Counted from the first letter of the stretch, positions 43,825-54,149 are shown. The stretch is 64,000 bases of DNA from an uncultured Lachnospiraceae bacterium (GCA_900317505.1 ONHB01000003.1:1-64000), one strand, 5' to 3'. Program-made: numbers and translations. The notes: a model not told the origin generated them from the letters alone.

Positions 43825-45072
43825 TCAACAAAATTCCTGTATAAAGAAGCATCTTAACACTTCCTTTATACAGTGTATAAATGTATACGGAAGAACCGCA
43901 TTTTTTGTCCGGATCGGACAACTTTTATATTCCTCTCCATTGATATATATTTTCTCATAACCCACAATTTCATCCACGTCGACCGGCGCAGAAAGCCCAT
44001 CTTTTATCTCGCAGGTCACCTCTACTTTATCCCATGCGGAAAGCAGGCATGTTTGCGGTGTTTCATCTTCCATATAAAGTGGCGTTTTTACTTCCACACC
44101 ACCGGTCACCGGAATGGAAACCGGTATTTCTTTCCACGCAATCTCCCGGTATTCATAATTGTCCAGCCCATAATTCATAAGTGCCGCCGTGTCCGCCCAT
44201 TTATAATTTTTGTGCGGCGGCCATCCGCATGCCAGAACAACCGAAACGAGTTTTTTACCATCACGGTCAACAGCTCCGACAAAGCAGTATCCGGCCTTAT
44301 TGGTAAAACCGGTCTTTACTCCAAGTGCACCATCCATCATATCTAAAAAACGGTCTCTGTTGTAGACAGAAAAAGCCCTTCCCGATCCCAGTTCACTAAA
44401 CTGTGCATTTCTCGTTGCCACCAGATTTAAAAAATCCTGGTTCTGAATGGCATAGGCAGCTATCTTTGCCAGATCGTATGCGGTTGTGGAATGGATATTG
44501 CCGTCCTTTTCAGCATCCAGACCGTTTGGTGTGATAAAATATGTATTCTCACAATTAAGCTCTTTCGCCTTTGCATTCATCATATCCGCAAAGCCTTCCA
44601 TGCTCCCGCCAATATGTTCTGCAATGGCAACAGCCGAATCATTGTGTGATTCTAACATCAGGGATTTCAACAGATCTTTCAGATAAAACTGCTCTCCCTC
44701 CCTCATTCCCAGATGGACCTTCGGCATGGAGGCTGCACGTTTTGAAACCGTCACAACATCATCCGGATTGCCGTTTTCAAGAGCTAAGATTGCCGTCATG
44801 ATCTTGGTTGTCGATGCCATCGGCATGACTTTAAAAGCATCCTTCTGATAAAGGATCCTGTCATTTGTGGCATCGATTAAGACAGCTGACATTGCATAAA
44901 GCTGCAGCTGCGGCTGTTCTGTCTCATATATCTCTTGCGCGTTTACCGCAAGGCCGCTCTTATCAAAAAATATGGACAAAATAAAAAGAGCCAGAATAAA
45001 GGAAATGATCCTCTTCCGTCTCTTTTTCATCGTATCCTGAAATCTAAAAACACAATATTGAAAAATCTTCAT
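43825..45072 (-). CDS. D-alanyl-D-alanine carboxypeptidase (S11, DacF-like)
   Basis: 415 aa exported penicillin-binding protein. A signal peptide follows a basic start (KKRRKRIISFILALFIL). Catalytic motifs are STTKIM (SxxK), SHNDSA (SxN) and VKTGFT (KTG). It removes the terminal D-Ala from peptidoglycan stem peptides. GGAGA 7 nt upstream favours 45072; a second start at 45030 is possible. It follows scpB, as in other clostridia. Confidence 0.9.
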   Translation of the reverse strand: MKIFQYCVFRFQDTMKKRRKRIISFILALFILSIFFDKSGLAVNAQEIYETEQPQLQLYAMSAVLIDATNDRILYQKDAFKVMPMASTTKIMTAILALENGNPDDVVTVSKRAASMPKVHLGMREGEQFYLKDLLKSLMLESHNDSAVAIAEHIGGSMEGFADMMNAKAKELNCENTYFITPNGLDAEKDGNIHSTTAYDLAKIAAYAIQNQDFLNLVATRNAQFSELGSGRAFSVYNRDRFLDMMDGALGVKTGFTNKAGYCFVGAVDRDGKKLVSVVLACGWPPHKNYKWADTAALMNYGLDNYEYREIAWKEIPVSIPVTGGVEVKTPLYMEDETPQTCLLSAWDKVEVTCEIKDGLSAPVDVDEIVGYEKIYINGEEYKSCPIRTKNAVLPYTFIHCIKEVLRCFFIQEFC

Positions 45073-45113
45073 CGGAATTTCTCCGTTTTTGTACAATATA
45101 TTCCGATGTGTTC

Positions 45114-45686
45114 CTAAATATCCAACTTTAATTGAACTTCTTTTTCTGCCTGTTCTCTGAACTCCTCTATACGGTCTGTATTCATCTTGGGCAGGTCTTC
45201 TAAGCTTGTAACGCCAAATGATCGTAAAAACTGCTCGGTAGTTCCGAATAAAATCGGTTTGCCCGGTGCATCCATACGTCCGACCTCTGTGATCAGGTCA
45301 AACTCGATCAGTCTGTTAATTGCATGATCACAGCTGACGCCCCGGATCTTTTCGATTTCGATACGGGTAACCGGCTGCTTGTAAGCAACGATCGATAACG
45401 TCTCTAAAAGTGAATCCGTCAGTGTGTATCTGCGGGGAGTAGCGGCGATCTTGATCAGCCAGTCATACATTTCCGGCTTGGAGCACATCTGGTATGCACC
45501 ATCAAGCTCCATGATCGTAACGCCCTTTGACGGATCCGCGTCATAATCTTCTTTTAATTCAGCTATAAGTGATTTCACTTCCTTGGGCTTAACCTCAAGC
45601 ACCTGTGAAAGCCTGTCCGCCTCTACCGATTCTCCCATGGTAAATAAAACCGACTCGATAATAGCCTTTTTCTTTTCTTTATCCAA
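45114..45686 (-). CDS. scpB: segregation and condensation protein B
   Basis: 190 aa. Two winged-helix domains are seen; VAYKQPVTRIEIEKIRGV (about 88-105) is the diagnostic ScpB motif. It forms the SMC-ScpA-ScpB condensin complex. The start is taken as TTG 45686, one base after the scpA stop, with AAGGAGG inside the end of scpA. The longer frame to 45743 lies within scpA. Confidence 0.92.
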   Translation of the reverse strand: MDKEKKKAIIESVLFTMGESVEADRLSQVLEVKPKEVKSLIAELKEDYDADPSKGVTIMELDGAYQMCSKPEMYDWLIKIAATPRRYTLTDSLLETLSIVAYKQPVTRIEIEKIRGVSCDHAINRLIEFDLITEVGRMDAPGKPILFGTTEQFLRSFGVTSLEDLPKMNTDRIEEFREQAEKEVQLKLDI

Positions 45687-45687
45687 A

Positions 45688-46437
45688 CTATGCTGCCTCC
45701 TTTGAGGTAATATAGATATCCTCAAAAGCATCTTCCTGCTCAATCAGGATTTTGCCAACCTTCATCAATTCCAAAATCACAAGGAAAGTCACAATGACCT
45801 CCATCTTGGAATTTTGTTTTTCAAGCAGATTGCGGAAACTGCAATGCTTCTGCATGATGATCAGATCTTCCACATAAACCATTTTGGCATCCATGTCCAC
45901 TTCATCTTTTTCAATCTTGCCAAACTTGGAACGGATCGGGTCGATCTTGTCCTCCCGTTTTTTCATGACGCTTTCAAAAATGGTACGAAGCCCTGCCAGA
46001 TTTTGTCCACCGATCAATGTTTCATAATCAAGCGGCGGTACATATTCGGAGACTTCCTTGGGAAGCGACTGCTCCTTGAACCATACCTTCTGCGCATCAT
46101 GGTACTTGTCCTTCAGTTCATAAGACATATATTTGTACATCTTGTATTCCAAAAGCTTTTGTACAAGCTCTGCTCTCGGATCTTCTTCCTCGCCCTCTTC
46201 ATTGACCTCTCTCGGAAGTAACATCCGGCACTTGATATCGATCAGAGTAGCTGCCATGACAAGAAACTCGCTCATCACATTCATGTCCTCATGATGGAGC
46301 TTGCGTACATATTCCAGATACTGGTCAGTGATCTGGACGATCGGAATATCATAGATATCAACCTTATTTTTTTCTATCAGATACAGCAACAGATCCAACG
46401 GACCTTCAAACACCTGCAATTTGACTGCTAAACTCAT
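45688..46437 (-). CDS. scpA: segregation and condensation protein A
   Basis: 249 aa kleisin. The N-terminal VFEGPLDLLLYLIEKNKVD (split: VFEGPLDLLLYL, IEKNKVDIYDIPI) is the family signature, and the C-terminal winged helix ends the protein. It bridges SMC heads. AAGGGG 7 nt upstream supports the ATG. Confidence 0.94.
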   Translation of the reverse strand: MSLAVKLQVFEGPLDLLLYLIEKNKVDIYDIPIVQITDQYLEYVRKLHHEDMNVMSEFLVMAATLIDIKCRMLLPREVNEEGEEEDPRAELVQKLLEYKMYKYMSYELKDKYHDAQKVWFKEQSLPKEVSEYVPPLDYETLIGGQNLAGLRTIFESVMKKREDKIDPIRSKFGKIEKDEVDMDAKMVYVEDLIIMQKHCSFRNLLEKQNSKMEVIVTFLVILELMKVGKILIEQEDAFEDIYITSKEAA

Positions 46438-46469
46438 AGTATTACCCCTTAAAGCGTATTCACCAGATT

Positions 46470-46498
46470 ATAATACTACATATTGTGTTTGATTGCAA
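46470..46498 (-). promoter_or_regulatory. sigma-A promoter of the scpAB operon
   Basis: TTGCAA at 46493-46498 and TATTAT at 46470-46475 are 17 nt apart, about 33 bp before the scpA start. The rest of the 46438-46652 gap holds only a weak TCAGATT/AATCTGA hairpin. Confidence 0.6.
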
Positions 46499-46652
46499 GC
46501 ATAAAACTATATATGGATAGTTATGTAAATCTCATTTCTCTTTGCCGCTATGATCTTTTCCATATAAAAGCGCATCTTTTCAGATTACACACTGATTTAT
46601 AAGGAAATCTGATCAAATTTGTTTCATGCAAAAAAGAGAGGCCTGTCAGCAA

Positions 46653-47528
46653 TCAGCTGTGATGAAAATTCTTGGATTGAACCACCATGACATCCACAAG
46701 CTCACAAGGGTTTAAAAAACGCACCGGTATCGTATGGCACCCAAGCCCCCGGCTTACGATCATCCGGCTTTTTCCTTTTTTGTATAATCCCCCTGAATAC
46801 CGGGGAAACAGGCGAAATCTCGGTGAGATCACACCGCCTATGAACGGAAGCTTTGCAATTCCGCCATGCAGATGCCCCGCAAGGACAAGGTCAGCTCCGG
46901 TTCTGGCATAATTTGGAAAATATTCCGGGTTGTGCGCCAATAAGATCGTAAAGCAATCCTCATCTGTCATTCCAAGCTTTTCCACGGAATATCTTCGCGG
47001 CATATGCTGGATTTTCCATTTTTTGTAATACATACGCTCAATCTCAAGTCCTGCCACCCGCACATCTTTTCTGTGCGTCTCACAGCTTCCGGTGTACAGA
47101 CGCACAATTCCCATCTGACGGAGCTTTTGTTCATATTTTTCAGACATATCACCGTATTTATCGGTGTCGATCCGCATCCGGTATTCGTGATTGCCGCTTC
47201 CGTAATACACCGGATACTTCTTAGAAAGTTTTTCTAAAAAAGCCAGTGTGGAATCAAAATTTTCCTTCGGGTGCGCGGTAATCATATCGCCGGCAATATA
47301 TACAGCCTCCGGTGCTATTTCATCAATTTTTTGCAGTAATCTTTCATTGTCCTTGCCAAAGGTATTGTCATGCAGATCTGCAAGCACGACAAAATGATAA
47401 GGGGTCTTGATCTTTTTGCTCCTTATATGATAGCGTTGCACCTTTATATGGGAAATATCATATAAAATATCCAGAAAGACAAATGAAGCAAGCCCTGCAC
47501 ATATGGAAAGGAATCGTTGTTTATTCAT
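46653..47528 (-). CDS. membrane-anchored metallophosphoesterase (YaeI-like)
   Basis: 291 aa. An N-terminal hydrophobic anchor (about 8-22) precedes a calcineurin-like phosphoesterase domain. Metal ligand motifs are ADLHD (DxH), AGDM (GD), GSGNHEYR (GNHE), LLAHNPE and LAGHLHGG (GHxH). The set is complete, so it is probably active. The family includes UDP-diacylglucosamine hydrolase-like and cyclic nucleotide enzymes; substrate unknown. Confidence 0.85.
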   Translation of the reverse strand: MNKQRFLSICAGLASFVFLDILYDISHIKVQRYHIRSKKIKTPYHFVVLADLHDNTFGKDNERLLQKIDEIAPEAVYIAGDMITAHPKENFDSTLAFLEKLSKKYPVYYGSGNHEYRMRIDTDKYGDMSEKYEQKLRQMGIVRLYTGSCETHRKDVRVAGLEIERMYYKKWKIQHMPRRYSVEKLGMTDEDCFTILLAHNPEYFPNYARTGADLVLAGHLHGGIAKLPFIGGVISPRFRLFPRYSGGLYKKGKSRMIVSRGLGCHTIPVRFLNPCELVDVMVVQSKNFHHS

Positions 47529-47675
47529 ACTGTTTCCTCAATCTGTTTTTTAATTTTGGACCATTTTCAGATCATTTTCAGGCTATTTATTGTAGTTATA
47601 ATTTTTAAGCCATGCACTTATTGGCAGCTGACAATTATTTTGTCCGGCATTTTCATCCGACAGTAATTTTTAATC

Positions 47676-47727
47676 GCCATACTATATGTTTAGATAGTTT
47701 ATGTTGCCATACTATATGTTTAGATAG
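47676..47727. repeat. two 22-bp direct repeats, period 30
   Basis: A 22-bp sequence containing CATACTATATGTTTAGATAG occurs at 47676-47697 and exactly again at 47706-47727. The spacing of three helical turns suits a protein binding two sites on the same face. It lies about 150 bp upstream of the phosphoesterase start. Confidence 0.6.
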
Positions 47728-47757
47728 ATCAAGTATAGCATGTGCATATCAGTACCG

Positions 47758-48912
47758 TCAAAAATAGATTTTCCAGATCTGTTTCAGATAATCCTTGTAT
47801 TTTGCTTCTTTCACATAAGAATTGTACAGGATATTGACGCTTCCGATCTTATTTCCGTTTAAAAAGTAGACCATTTCTCCGGCTACATCACCCTCTTTGA
47901 TCGGCGCAACATGATGGTCTGATAAACGCAGTTCCTTTGTGACCCCCGAAAGATCATTGCCCTGCACATCCAGATAGGAAAACCGATTTTCATATTTCAG
48001 ATCCACGGTCTGCTCAATACCTCCTGTAACTTCTGCCTGTGGCAGGTCATCGGTCTGCTCATCGGTATACACCTGGCTGACTGAAAATCCATACTGGAAC
48101 ATCTTAACCGCGTCCGCAAATCTTGCCTTGTGATCCGGTGCCGCCATCACAACAGCGATCAGATCTATGCCATCCTTGCTGGCAGTTCCAGAATAGCAAT
48201 ATTTTGCACTCGAGGTAGAGCCTGTTTTCAAGCCTGTTGAATATGGATACTGACGCAACAGTTTATTGGTACTTGTCAGGGTAAATACACTGGAGCCTCT
48301 CTTGGTATTATGTACAATATCCTCCATCCAGATTTTTGTATAATCATAGATCTGTGGATAGCCTTCAATCAAAGCCCGCGACATGATTGCAACGTCTCTG
48401 GCACTTGTAATATGGGTATCCGAATCGGTAAGTCCGCAGCAGTCCTCAAAGTGGGTTGCCGTCATCTGAAGCTCATTGGCCTTTTCGTTCATCAGCCCGA
48501 CAAAAGCCTCCTCACTTCCGGCAATATGTTCTGCCATCGCAACCGCCGCATCATTGCCGCTTGCTACGGCAATACATTTGATAAGAGTATCAACTGTCTG
48601 CACTTCTCCTTCTTCCAAAAAGACCTGACTTCCACCCATAGACTGTGCATAGGCACTGGTCGTCACCTCATCCTCTAAATGGATCTGCCCCTTTTCCAAA
48701 GCCTCAAAAGTCAGGAGCAGCGTCATGATCTTGGTGATACTTGCCGGTTTTAATGGCTGGTCGGCATTTTTTTCGTAAATAACTGCTCCGGTTGATGCCT
48801 CCATCAGAATCGCCGAAGGTGAATCAATCGGAAGCTCGGCTGCATAGACGCCCGTTGAAAGGTAAAAAAAGCAAAGTACAAAACTCACAAGGATAAATAA
48901 CCGTTTTTTCAT
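47758..48912 (-). CDS. D-alanyl-D-alanine carboxypeptidase (S11, PBP5-like)
   Basis: 384 aa with a signal peptide (LFILVSFVLCFFYLSTGVYA). Motifs are SITKIM (SxxK), SGNDAA (SxN) and LKTGST (KTG), followed by a PBP5 C-terminal domain (about 290-384). It trims peptidoglycan pentapeptides. It is a second member of the same family within 3 kb; the two differ enough not to be a recent duplication. Confidence 0.9.
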   Translation of the reverse strand: MKKRLFILVSFVLCFFYLSTGVYAAELPIDSPSAILMEASTGAVIYEKNADQPLKPASITKIMTLLLTFEALEKGQIHLEDEVTTSAYAQSMGGSQVFLEEGEVQTVDTLIKCIAVASGNDAAVAMAEHIAGSEEAFVGLMNEKANELQMTATHFEDCCGLTDSDTHITSARDVAIMSRALIEGYPQIYDYTKIWMEDIVHNTKRGSSVFTLTSTNKLLRQYPYSTGLKTGSTSSAKYCYSGTASKDGIDLIAVVMAAPDHKARFADAVKMFQYGFSVSQVYTDEQTDDLPQAEVTGGIEQTVDLKYENRFSYLDVQGNDLSGVTKELRLSDHHVAPIKEGDVAGEMVYFLNGNKIGSVNILYNSYVKEAKYKDYLKQIWKIYF

Positions 48913-49009
48913 CTTTATTTCCGCATTTCAGTATTATTTATACTATCTTAATCCTGAGCCTGCGAAAATATTCTTGAAAATGCGATCTTTCCACATATTC
49001 AGAATATTT

Positions 49010-49500
49010 CTGTGTACCGGGAGACCTGCCCGCGCCGCTGCCGCCAAACCATACCCTGCCGGAACGCATATCGGATTGCTAATTTGTCGATGCCGTCCTC
49101 GGCTCTTTTTATTTATTTGTGTGCTTCAATAAATGGACTGGGCCCCTCCGGTGTCCGCCTGTGGTCTACACTCGACTTTTGTCGAACCGTGTGGGAGTTA
49201 ATGCCGCCAAAAATCAAAGACTGGCACGGAAAATATACCGTTCAAGCCGTAGGCGCGTTTTTTATTTTCCGTGCCTTTACCGTCTCCAATACCGTAAATG
49301 GCGGCATTTACTCCCACCAGGTGCAGACGACCGGAGAGTGTAGACCACAGGCGGACACCGGAGGGGCCCAGTCCATTTAGAGAAGTACACAAATCCGAAG
49401 CCTGCGAACGGCATCTGACAAATTTACGCAATCCGATATGAAATGTTCCGGCAGGGTATGGTTTGACGGCAGCGGCGCGGGCAGGTCTCCCGGTACACAG
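49010..49500. mobile_element. 491-bp inverted-repeat (foldback) element
   Basis: The left part (49010-49235) and right part (49266-49500) are near mirror complements. They share CTGTGTACCGGGAGACCTGC ends, CAAACCATACCCTGCCGGAA, GGCCCCTCCGGTGTCCGCC and a central GGCACGGAAAATA/TATTTTCCGTGCC. Small indels and one divergent block (about 49174-49200) break the symmetry. Reading frames on both strands (for instance LGPSGVRLWST) are mirror images and are not genes. No transposase is present. It could be a non-autonomous transposon of MITE type or a large RNA hairpin. It fills most of the 659-bp gap between rpsU and the carboxypeptidase gene. Confidence 0.75.
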
Positions 49501-49534
49501 CAACATATCCATCATCCACTTCATTGGCATAAAA

Positions 49535-49564
49535 AAAGACACTCGATATACACCGAGTGTCTTT
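49535..49564 (-). terminator. Rho-independent terminator of rpsU
   Basis: An 11-bp stem (AAAGACACTCG with CGAGTGTCTTT) has an 8-nt loop and a T-run beyond it on the minus strand. It begins 8 bp past the rpsU stop codon. Confidence 0.9.
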
Positions 49565-49571
49565 AATGAAA

Positions 49572-49748
49572 TTAATTAAATTTACGTTTGCGTGCTGCTT
49601 CAGATTTTTTCTTACGTTTTACGCTGGGTTTCTCGTAATGCTCTCTTTTGCGGATTTCCTGCTGAATACCTGCTTTTGCACAACTTCTTTTGAAACGACG
49701 TAAAGCGCTATCTAAAGTCTCGTTCTCTTTTACGATTACGTTTGACAT
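49572..49748 (-). CDS. rpsU: 30S ribosomal protein S21
   Basis: 58 aa, very basic. It begins [19 protein letters not shown] and continues with [19 protein letters not shown] and a Lys/Arg-rich end, a full match to bacterial S21. AGGTG lies 6 nt before the ATG. It has its own promoter and terminator, so it is a single-gene unit. Confidence 0.95.
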   Translation of the reverse strand: MSNVIVKENETLDSALRRFKRSCAKAGIQQEIRKREHYEKPSVKRKKKSEAARKRKFN

Positions 49749-49834
49749 AAATCACACCTGACCTCCCTTCAGTCCCTTCAAGTATCACGACTGCTGGGTA
49801 ATTATTATGCATACTTCGCATATGCACAATAGAA

Positions 49835-49862
49835 ATTATAACACAATTCCATTATTCGTCAA
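49835..49862 (-). promoter_or_regulatory. sigma-A promoter of rpsU
   Basis: TTGACG (49857-49862) and TATAAT (49835-49840) are 16 nt apart. The leader of about 80 nt starts with a TGCATA/TATGCA hairpin. Confidence 0.75.
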
Positions 49863-49928
49863 CAGTTTTTTCCTGATAATCCCAATAAAATATAAGATTT
49901 CATCAAAAATTATCGACAAATCGGTCTC

Positions 49929-52583
49929 TTAAGCGATCTGTCCGCTTAATACTTCAACTGCCTTTGCAAGTGCATCATCAATTCCGGCCGGATTTTTGCC
50001 TCCTGCCTGTGCCATATTGGGACGGCCGCCGCCGCCACCGCCAACCAGTGCGGCAACTCCTTTGATCAGGTTGCCTGCATGAGCACCCTGTTTCATGGCT
50101 CCATCGGTAACCATAGCTACCAGATTGACCTTGCCGTCTGCATCAGAAGCAAGTAAGATAACGCCCTCACCGAGTTTTTCTTTTAACTGGTCGCCCAGAT
50201 CTCTCAGACCGTTCATATCAACGCCGCTTACTTTGGTAGCAAGAAGCTTAACGCCCTTGACATCCTGTACCTCATTCATAACATCGCCAAGTGCATTTTG
50301 TGCAGCCTTTGCCTTGAGGGATTCGTTTTCACTCTGCAGCTCCTTGATCTGTGCATTCAGGCTGTGGATCTTGTTGATCAGCTCTGCAGGTGTTGTTTTT
50401 GCAGCCTTTGCAGCTTCTGCAAGCTCTTTTTCAAGCTTTGCATAATAAGCTGTTACATTGGCTCCTGTAATTGCCTCTATACGACGTACGCCTGCTGCAG
50501 CGGAGCTTTCGGATACGATCTTGAAGGACTGGATCTCACCGGTATGGGATACATGTGTACCACCACAGAATTCCTTGGAGAAATCTCCGACTGAAACTAC
50601 GCGGACGCTGTCTCCGTATTTCTCGCCAAACAATGCCATGGCACCGGTCTTTTTGGCATCCTCAATGCTCATAACCTGTGTTGTAACATCAATATCTTCT
50701 GCAATCTTTTCATTGACGATTGCCTGAACTTTTTCGATTTCTTCTGCTGTCAGTGCCTGTCCGCAGCTAAAGTCAAATCTGGTACGGTCGCTGTCCTGAT
50801 AAGAACCCTGCTGATGTACATCATCGCCCATAACCTCCTGCAGTGCTGCCTGAAGTAAGTGGGTTGCTGTATGGTTGCGGCAGGTGCTCATACGGTTCTT
50901 GGCATCTACACATAATGAAGCAGTATCACCTTTTTTGATGGTTCCTGATGTAACCACACCGATATGTGCGATTCTGCCTTCCGGGATCTTGACAGTATCT
51001 GTTACCTTAAACTCACCGTCTTTTGTCCTGATCACACCGATATCGCCCTTCTGTCCACCCATGGTAGCGTAGAAAGGTGTCTTTGCAACGATCACAGTAC
51101 CTTCCTGTCCCTCTGACAGGCTGTCTGTAAGCTCTGTATCGGAAGCAAGAGCGATAATCTCCTGATCCAGTGTCAGCTTGTCATAGCCGACAAATTCACT
51201 CTTGATATCCTCTGATAAATCTTTGAATAAATCAGATTCATTTCCAAGTTTGGCTGAGAAATTCTGATTATCTCTGGCTTTCTGCTTCTGCTCTTCCATT
51301 GCTTTTGCAAAACCGTCTTCATCAACGGATAGGCCCTCTTCTGCGGCCATTTCCACGGTCAACTCAATCGGGAAACCAAAGGTATCATACAGATAAAATG
51401 CAGATTTACCGTCGATTGTCTTATTTTTAGCCTGAATATTTTCATCCAGGATCTTTTTAAATTCCTTCATACCGTTTTCAAGAGTACTCTCAAAACGTAC
51501 GATTTCCTTATCCAGCTCCTTTAAGATAAAGGCTCTGTTTTTGATCAGATTCGGATAGCTGTTGTGATATACTTCATCAATATAAATCTTGGCAATATCC
51601 AGAAGATTTTCTTTGGAAAGACCAAGTGTACGTCCATGTCTGACTGCACGGCGGATCAGTCTCCTGAGTACATATCCGGCACCTGCATTGGAAGGTGTCA
51701 GTCTGGCTTCATCGCCGATCAGCATCACGCCGGTACGCATATGATCTGCCAGAATACGCATGGATCTGGTCAGCTTTTCATCTTCTTCGTACTTGGTACC
51801 TGACTGTTTCTCCACATAAGCAATAACCGGAGCAAACAGGTCTGTACGGTATACATCCTTGGTGCCATTTAAGAAAGCCAGATTACGCTCCAGTCCCCAT
51901 CCGGTATCCACGTTTTTCTGTGCAAGCGGTGTCAGATGTCCGTCTTTGTGCTTTTCATACTGCATAAATACGTCATTACCAAGCTCTGTATATTTGCCAC
52001 AATCACAGCCGGGTCCGCAGTTCGGTCCACAGTCCGGAACATCGGCAATGTAAAACATTTCACTATCGGGACCGCAGGGACCATATTCCAATCCCCACCA
52101 GTTGTCCTCTGCCGGCAGATAATATACATTTTCTTTTTTGAAACCGGATGCGATACGGCACTGTGCGCCTTCTTCATCACGGGGTGCATTGTCGTCTCCT
52201 GCAAATACGGTTGCTGCCAGATGATCTCTGTCAAATCCGTATACCTGTGTCAGCAACTCATAACTCCAGTTGCAGCGGTCTTCCTTGAAATAGTCTCCAA
52301 GGCTCCAGCTTCCCATCATTTCAAAGAATGTGACATGGCTCTTGTCACCTACAGAGTCGATATCATTGGTACGGACACAGCCCTGTACATTGCAAAGTCT
52401 GGTTCCCATGGGATGCTTCTGACCTAAAAGATAAGGCATCAGGGGCTGCATACCGGCTACATTGAATAAAACGCCGGTGGAACCATCGGATACCAAAGAT
52501 ACGGCTCCGACATCCACATGTCCACGCTCTTTATAAAAATTAAGCCAACTGTTTCTCAATTCATCTGAAGTAAACTGCTTCAT
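49929..52583 (-). CDS. alaS: alanyl-tRNA synthetase
   Basis: 884 aa, normal length. The class II catalytic core starts at residue 1 (TSDELRNSWLNFYKERGH). The editing domain has NHTATHLLQAAL and CGGTHVSHTGE with the zinc ligands, and the C-terminal oligomerisation domain ends in a glycine-rich GGGGGGRPNMAQAGG. GGAGG lies before the ATG. The 98-bp gap to glyS contains no T-box; only a GCCACG/CGTGGC hairpin at 52639-52658 is seen. Confidence 0.97.
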   Translation of the reverse strand: MKQFTSDELRNSWLNFYKERGHVDVGAVSLVSDGSTGVLFNVAGMQPLMPYLLGQKHPMGTRLCNVQGCVRTNDIDSVGDKSHVTFFEMMGSWSLGDYFKEDRCNWSYELLTQVYGFDRDHLAATVFAGDDNAPRDEEGAQCRIASGFKKENVYYLPAEDNWWGLEYGPCGPDSEMFYIADVPDCGPNCGPGCDCGKYTELGNDVFMQYEKHKDGHLTPLAQKNVDTGWGLERNLAFLNGTKDVYRTDLFAPVIAYVEKQSGTKYEEDEKLTRSMRILADHMRTGVMLIGDEARLTPSNAGAGYVLRRLIRRAVRHGRTLGLSKENLLDIAKIYIDEVYHNSYPNLIKNRAFILKELDKEIVRFESTLENGMKEFKKILDENIQAKNKTIDGKSAFYLYDTFGFPIELTVEMAAEEGLSVDEDGFAKAMEEQKQKARDNQNFSAKLGNESDLFKDLSEDIKSEFVGYDKLTLDQEIIALASDTELTDSLSEGQEGTVIVAKTPFYATMGGQKGDIGVIRTKDGEFKVTDTVKIPEGRIAHIGVVTSGTIKKGDTASLCVDAKNRMSTCRNHTATHLLQAALQEVMGDDVHQQGSYQDSDRTRFDFSCGQALTAEEIEKVQAIVNEKIAEDIDVTTQVMSIEDAKKTGAMALFGEKYGDSVRVVSVGDFSKEFCGGTHVSHTGEIQSFKIVSESSAAAGVRRIEAITGANVTAYYAKLEKELAEAAKAAKTTPAELINKIHSLNAQIKELQSENESLKAKAAQNALGDVMNEVQDVKGVKLLATKVSGVDMNGLRDLGDQLKEKLGEGVILLASDADGKVNLVAMVTDGAMKQGAHAGNLIKGVAALVGGGGGGRPNMAQAGGKNPAGIDDALAKAVEVLSGQIA

Positions 52584-52681
52584 GATTTTTCCTCCAAAAC
52601 AAAAAGTATTTAAAAATATATCCTTTTACGTGACACAAGCCACGCATCAATACGTGGCATGGTCATGGTTATTTCATAAAA

Positions 52682-54082
52682 TTAAAATGTAAATTTGTCT
52701 GCAAAATATGCATCCAGATCTGCAATCGCGATTCTCTCCTGCTGCATGGTGTCACGGTCTCTGACTGTTACACACTGATCTGTTTCTGAATCAAAATCAT
52801 AAGTGATGCAGAACGGTGTACCGATCTCATCCTGACGACGATATCTCTTACCGATGTTTCCTCTGTCATCAAATTCACAGTTGTATTTTTTGCATAACTG
52901 TGTATAGATTGCTTCTGCACCTTCATTTAATTTTTTGGATAACGGAAGCACACCGATCTTAACCGGAGCAAGTGCCGGATGGAAATGCAAAACAGTACGC
53001 ACATCGGGCTTATCTTCGGTTCCGATATTTTCTTCATCGTATGCTGCACATAAGAATGCAAGTACCACACGGTCAGCACCAAGTGAAGGCTCAATAACAT
53101 AAGGGATGTATTTTTCGCCCTTGGTGTCGTCAAAGTAAGTGAGATCCTGTCCGGATGTATTTTGATGCTGGGTCAGATCGTAGTCAGTACGGTCTGCAAT
53201 ACCCCACAACTCGCCCCATCCGATGGACGGGAATAAGTACTCGATATCGGTTGTACCCTTTGAGTAGAAGCAAAGCTCTTCGGGATCGTGGTCACGAAGT
53301 CTCATTTCATCTTCCTTGATACCAAGGCTCATCAGCCAGTCACGGCAGAACCCTCTCCAATACTGGAACCATTCCATATCGGTTCCGGGCTCGCAGAAAA
53401 ATTCAAGCTCCATCTGTTCAAACTCTCTGGTACGGAATGTGAAGTTACCGGGAGTAATTTCATTACGGAAAGATTTACCGATCTGTCCGATACCAAACGG
53501 GATTTTCTTACGTGAGGTTCTCTGTACGTTTTTGAAGTTGACAAAGATACCCTGTGCGGTTTCGGGTCTTAAATATACTGTATTTTTGGCATCCTCGGTA
53601 ACACCCTGGAATGTCTTGAACATCAGGTTGAACTGTCTGATGTCGGTAAAATTGTGTTTACCACAGGTAGGACAAGGAACATTGTTGTCCTCGATGAAGG
53701 CTTTCATCTCTTCCTGGCTGAATGCATCGATCGGTTTGCCAAGCTCAATTCCTTTTTCCTGTGCAAAGTCTTCGATCAGTTTATCAGCACGGAATCTCTC
53801 ATGACATTCTTTACAGTCCATCAGAGGATCAGCAAATCCTGCAAGATGTCCGCTGGCTACCCATGTCTGGGGATTCATCAGGATCGCACAGTCAACACCA
53901 ACGTTGTAAGGGCTTTCTGTGATAAATTTCTGCCACCATGCCTTTTTTACATTGTTTTTCAATTCAACACCCAGATTACCGTAATCCCATGTGTTAGCAA
54001 GACCTCCGTAGATTTCACTGCCGGGATAGATAAATCCTCTGGATTTTGCCAATGCTGCGATTTTGTCTAATGTTTTTTCCAT
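52682..54082 (-). CDS. glyS: glycyl-tRNA synthetase (dimeric type)
   Basis: 466 aa class II synthetase of the alpha2 type. Motifs include [15 protein letters not shown] split as RGFIYPGSE and IYGG near the start, [14 protein letters not shown] (motif 2 region), [20 protein letters not shown] (split: [19 protein letters not shown]) and a C-terminal anticodon-binding domain. Zinc-type cysteines CKEC and CPTCGKHNF are present. It charges tRNA-Gly. Confidence 0.96.
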   Translation of the reverse strand: MEKTLDKIAALAKSRGFIYPGSEIYGGLANTWDYGNLGVELKNNVKKAWWQKFITESPYNVGVDCAILMNPQTWVASGHLAGFADPLMDCKECHERFRADKLIEDFAQEKGIELGKPIDAFSQEEMKAFIEDNNVPCPTCGKHNFTDIRQFNLMFKTFQGVTEDAKNTVYLRPETAQGIFVNFKNVQRTSRKKIPFGIGQIGKSFRNEITPGNFTFRTREFEQMELEFFCEPGTDMEWFQYWRGFCRDWLMSLGIKEDEMRLRDHDPEELCFYSKGTTDIEYLFPSIGWGELWGIADRTDYDLTQHQNTSGQDLTYFDDTKGEKYIPYVIEPSLGADRVVLAFLCAAYDEENIGTEDKPDVRTVLHFHPALAPVKIGVLPLSKKLNEGAEAIYTQLCKKYNCEFDDRGNIGKRYRRQDEIGTPFCITYDFDSETDQCVTVRDRDTMQQERIAIADLDAYFADKFTF

Positions 54083-54149
54083 TGTTATGCTCCTTATCTC
54101 ATATCTGCTGCCGGATTTTCCGATCCGATTAAATCCTCAGCAGTTTTTA

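Noticed and set aside
49012..49542. Overlapping plus- and minus-strand open frames with similar peptides
   Set aside because: They are mirror images produced by the inverted repeat, lack ribosome sites and resemble no family.
52584..52681. T-box leader of alaS
   Set aside because: The gap is under 100 bp and has neither the specifier stem nor the T-box sequence.
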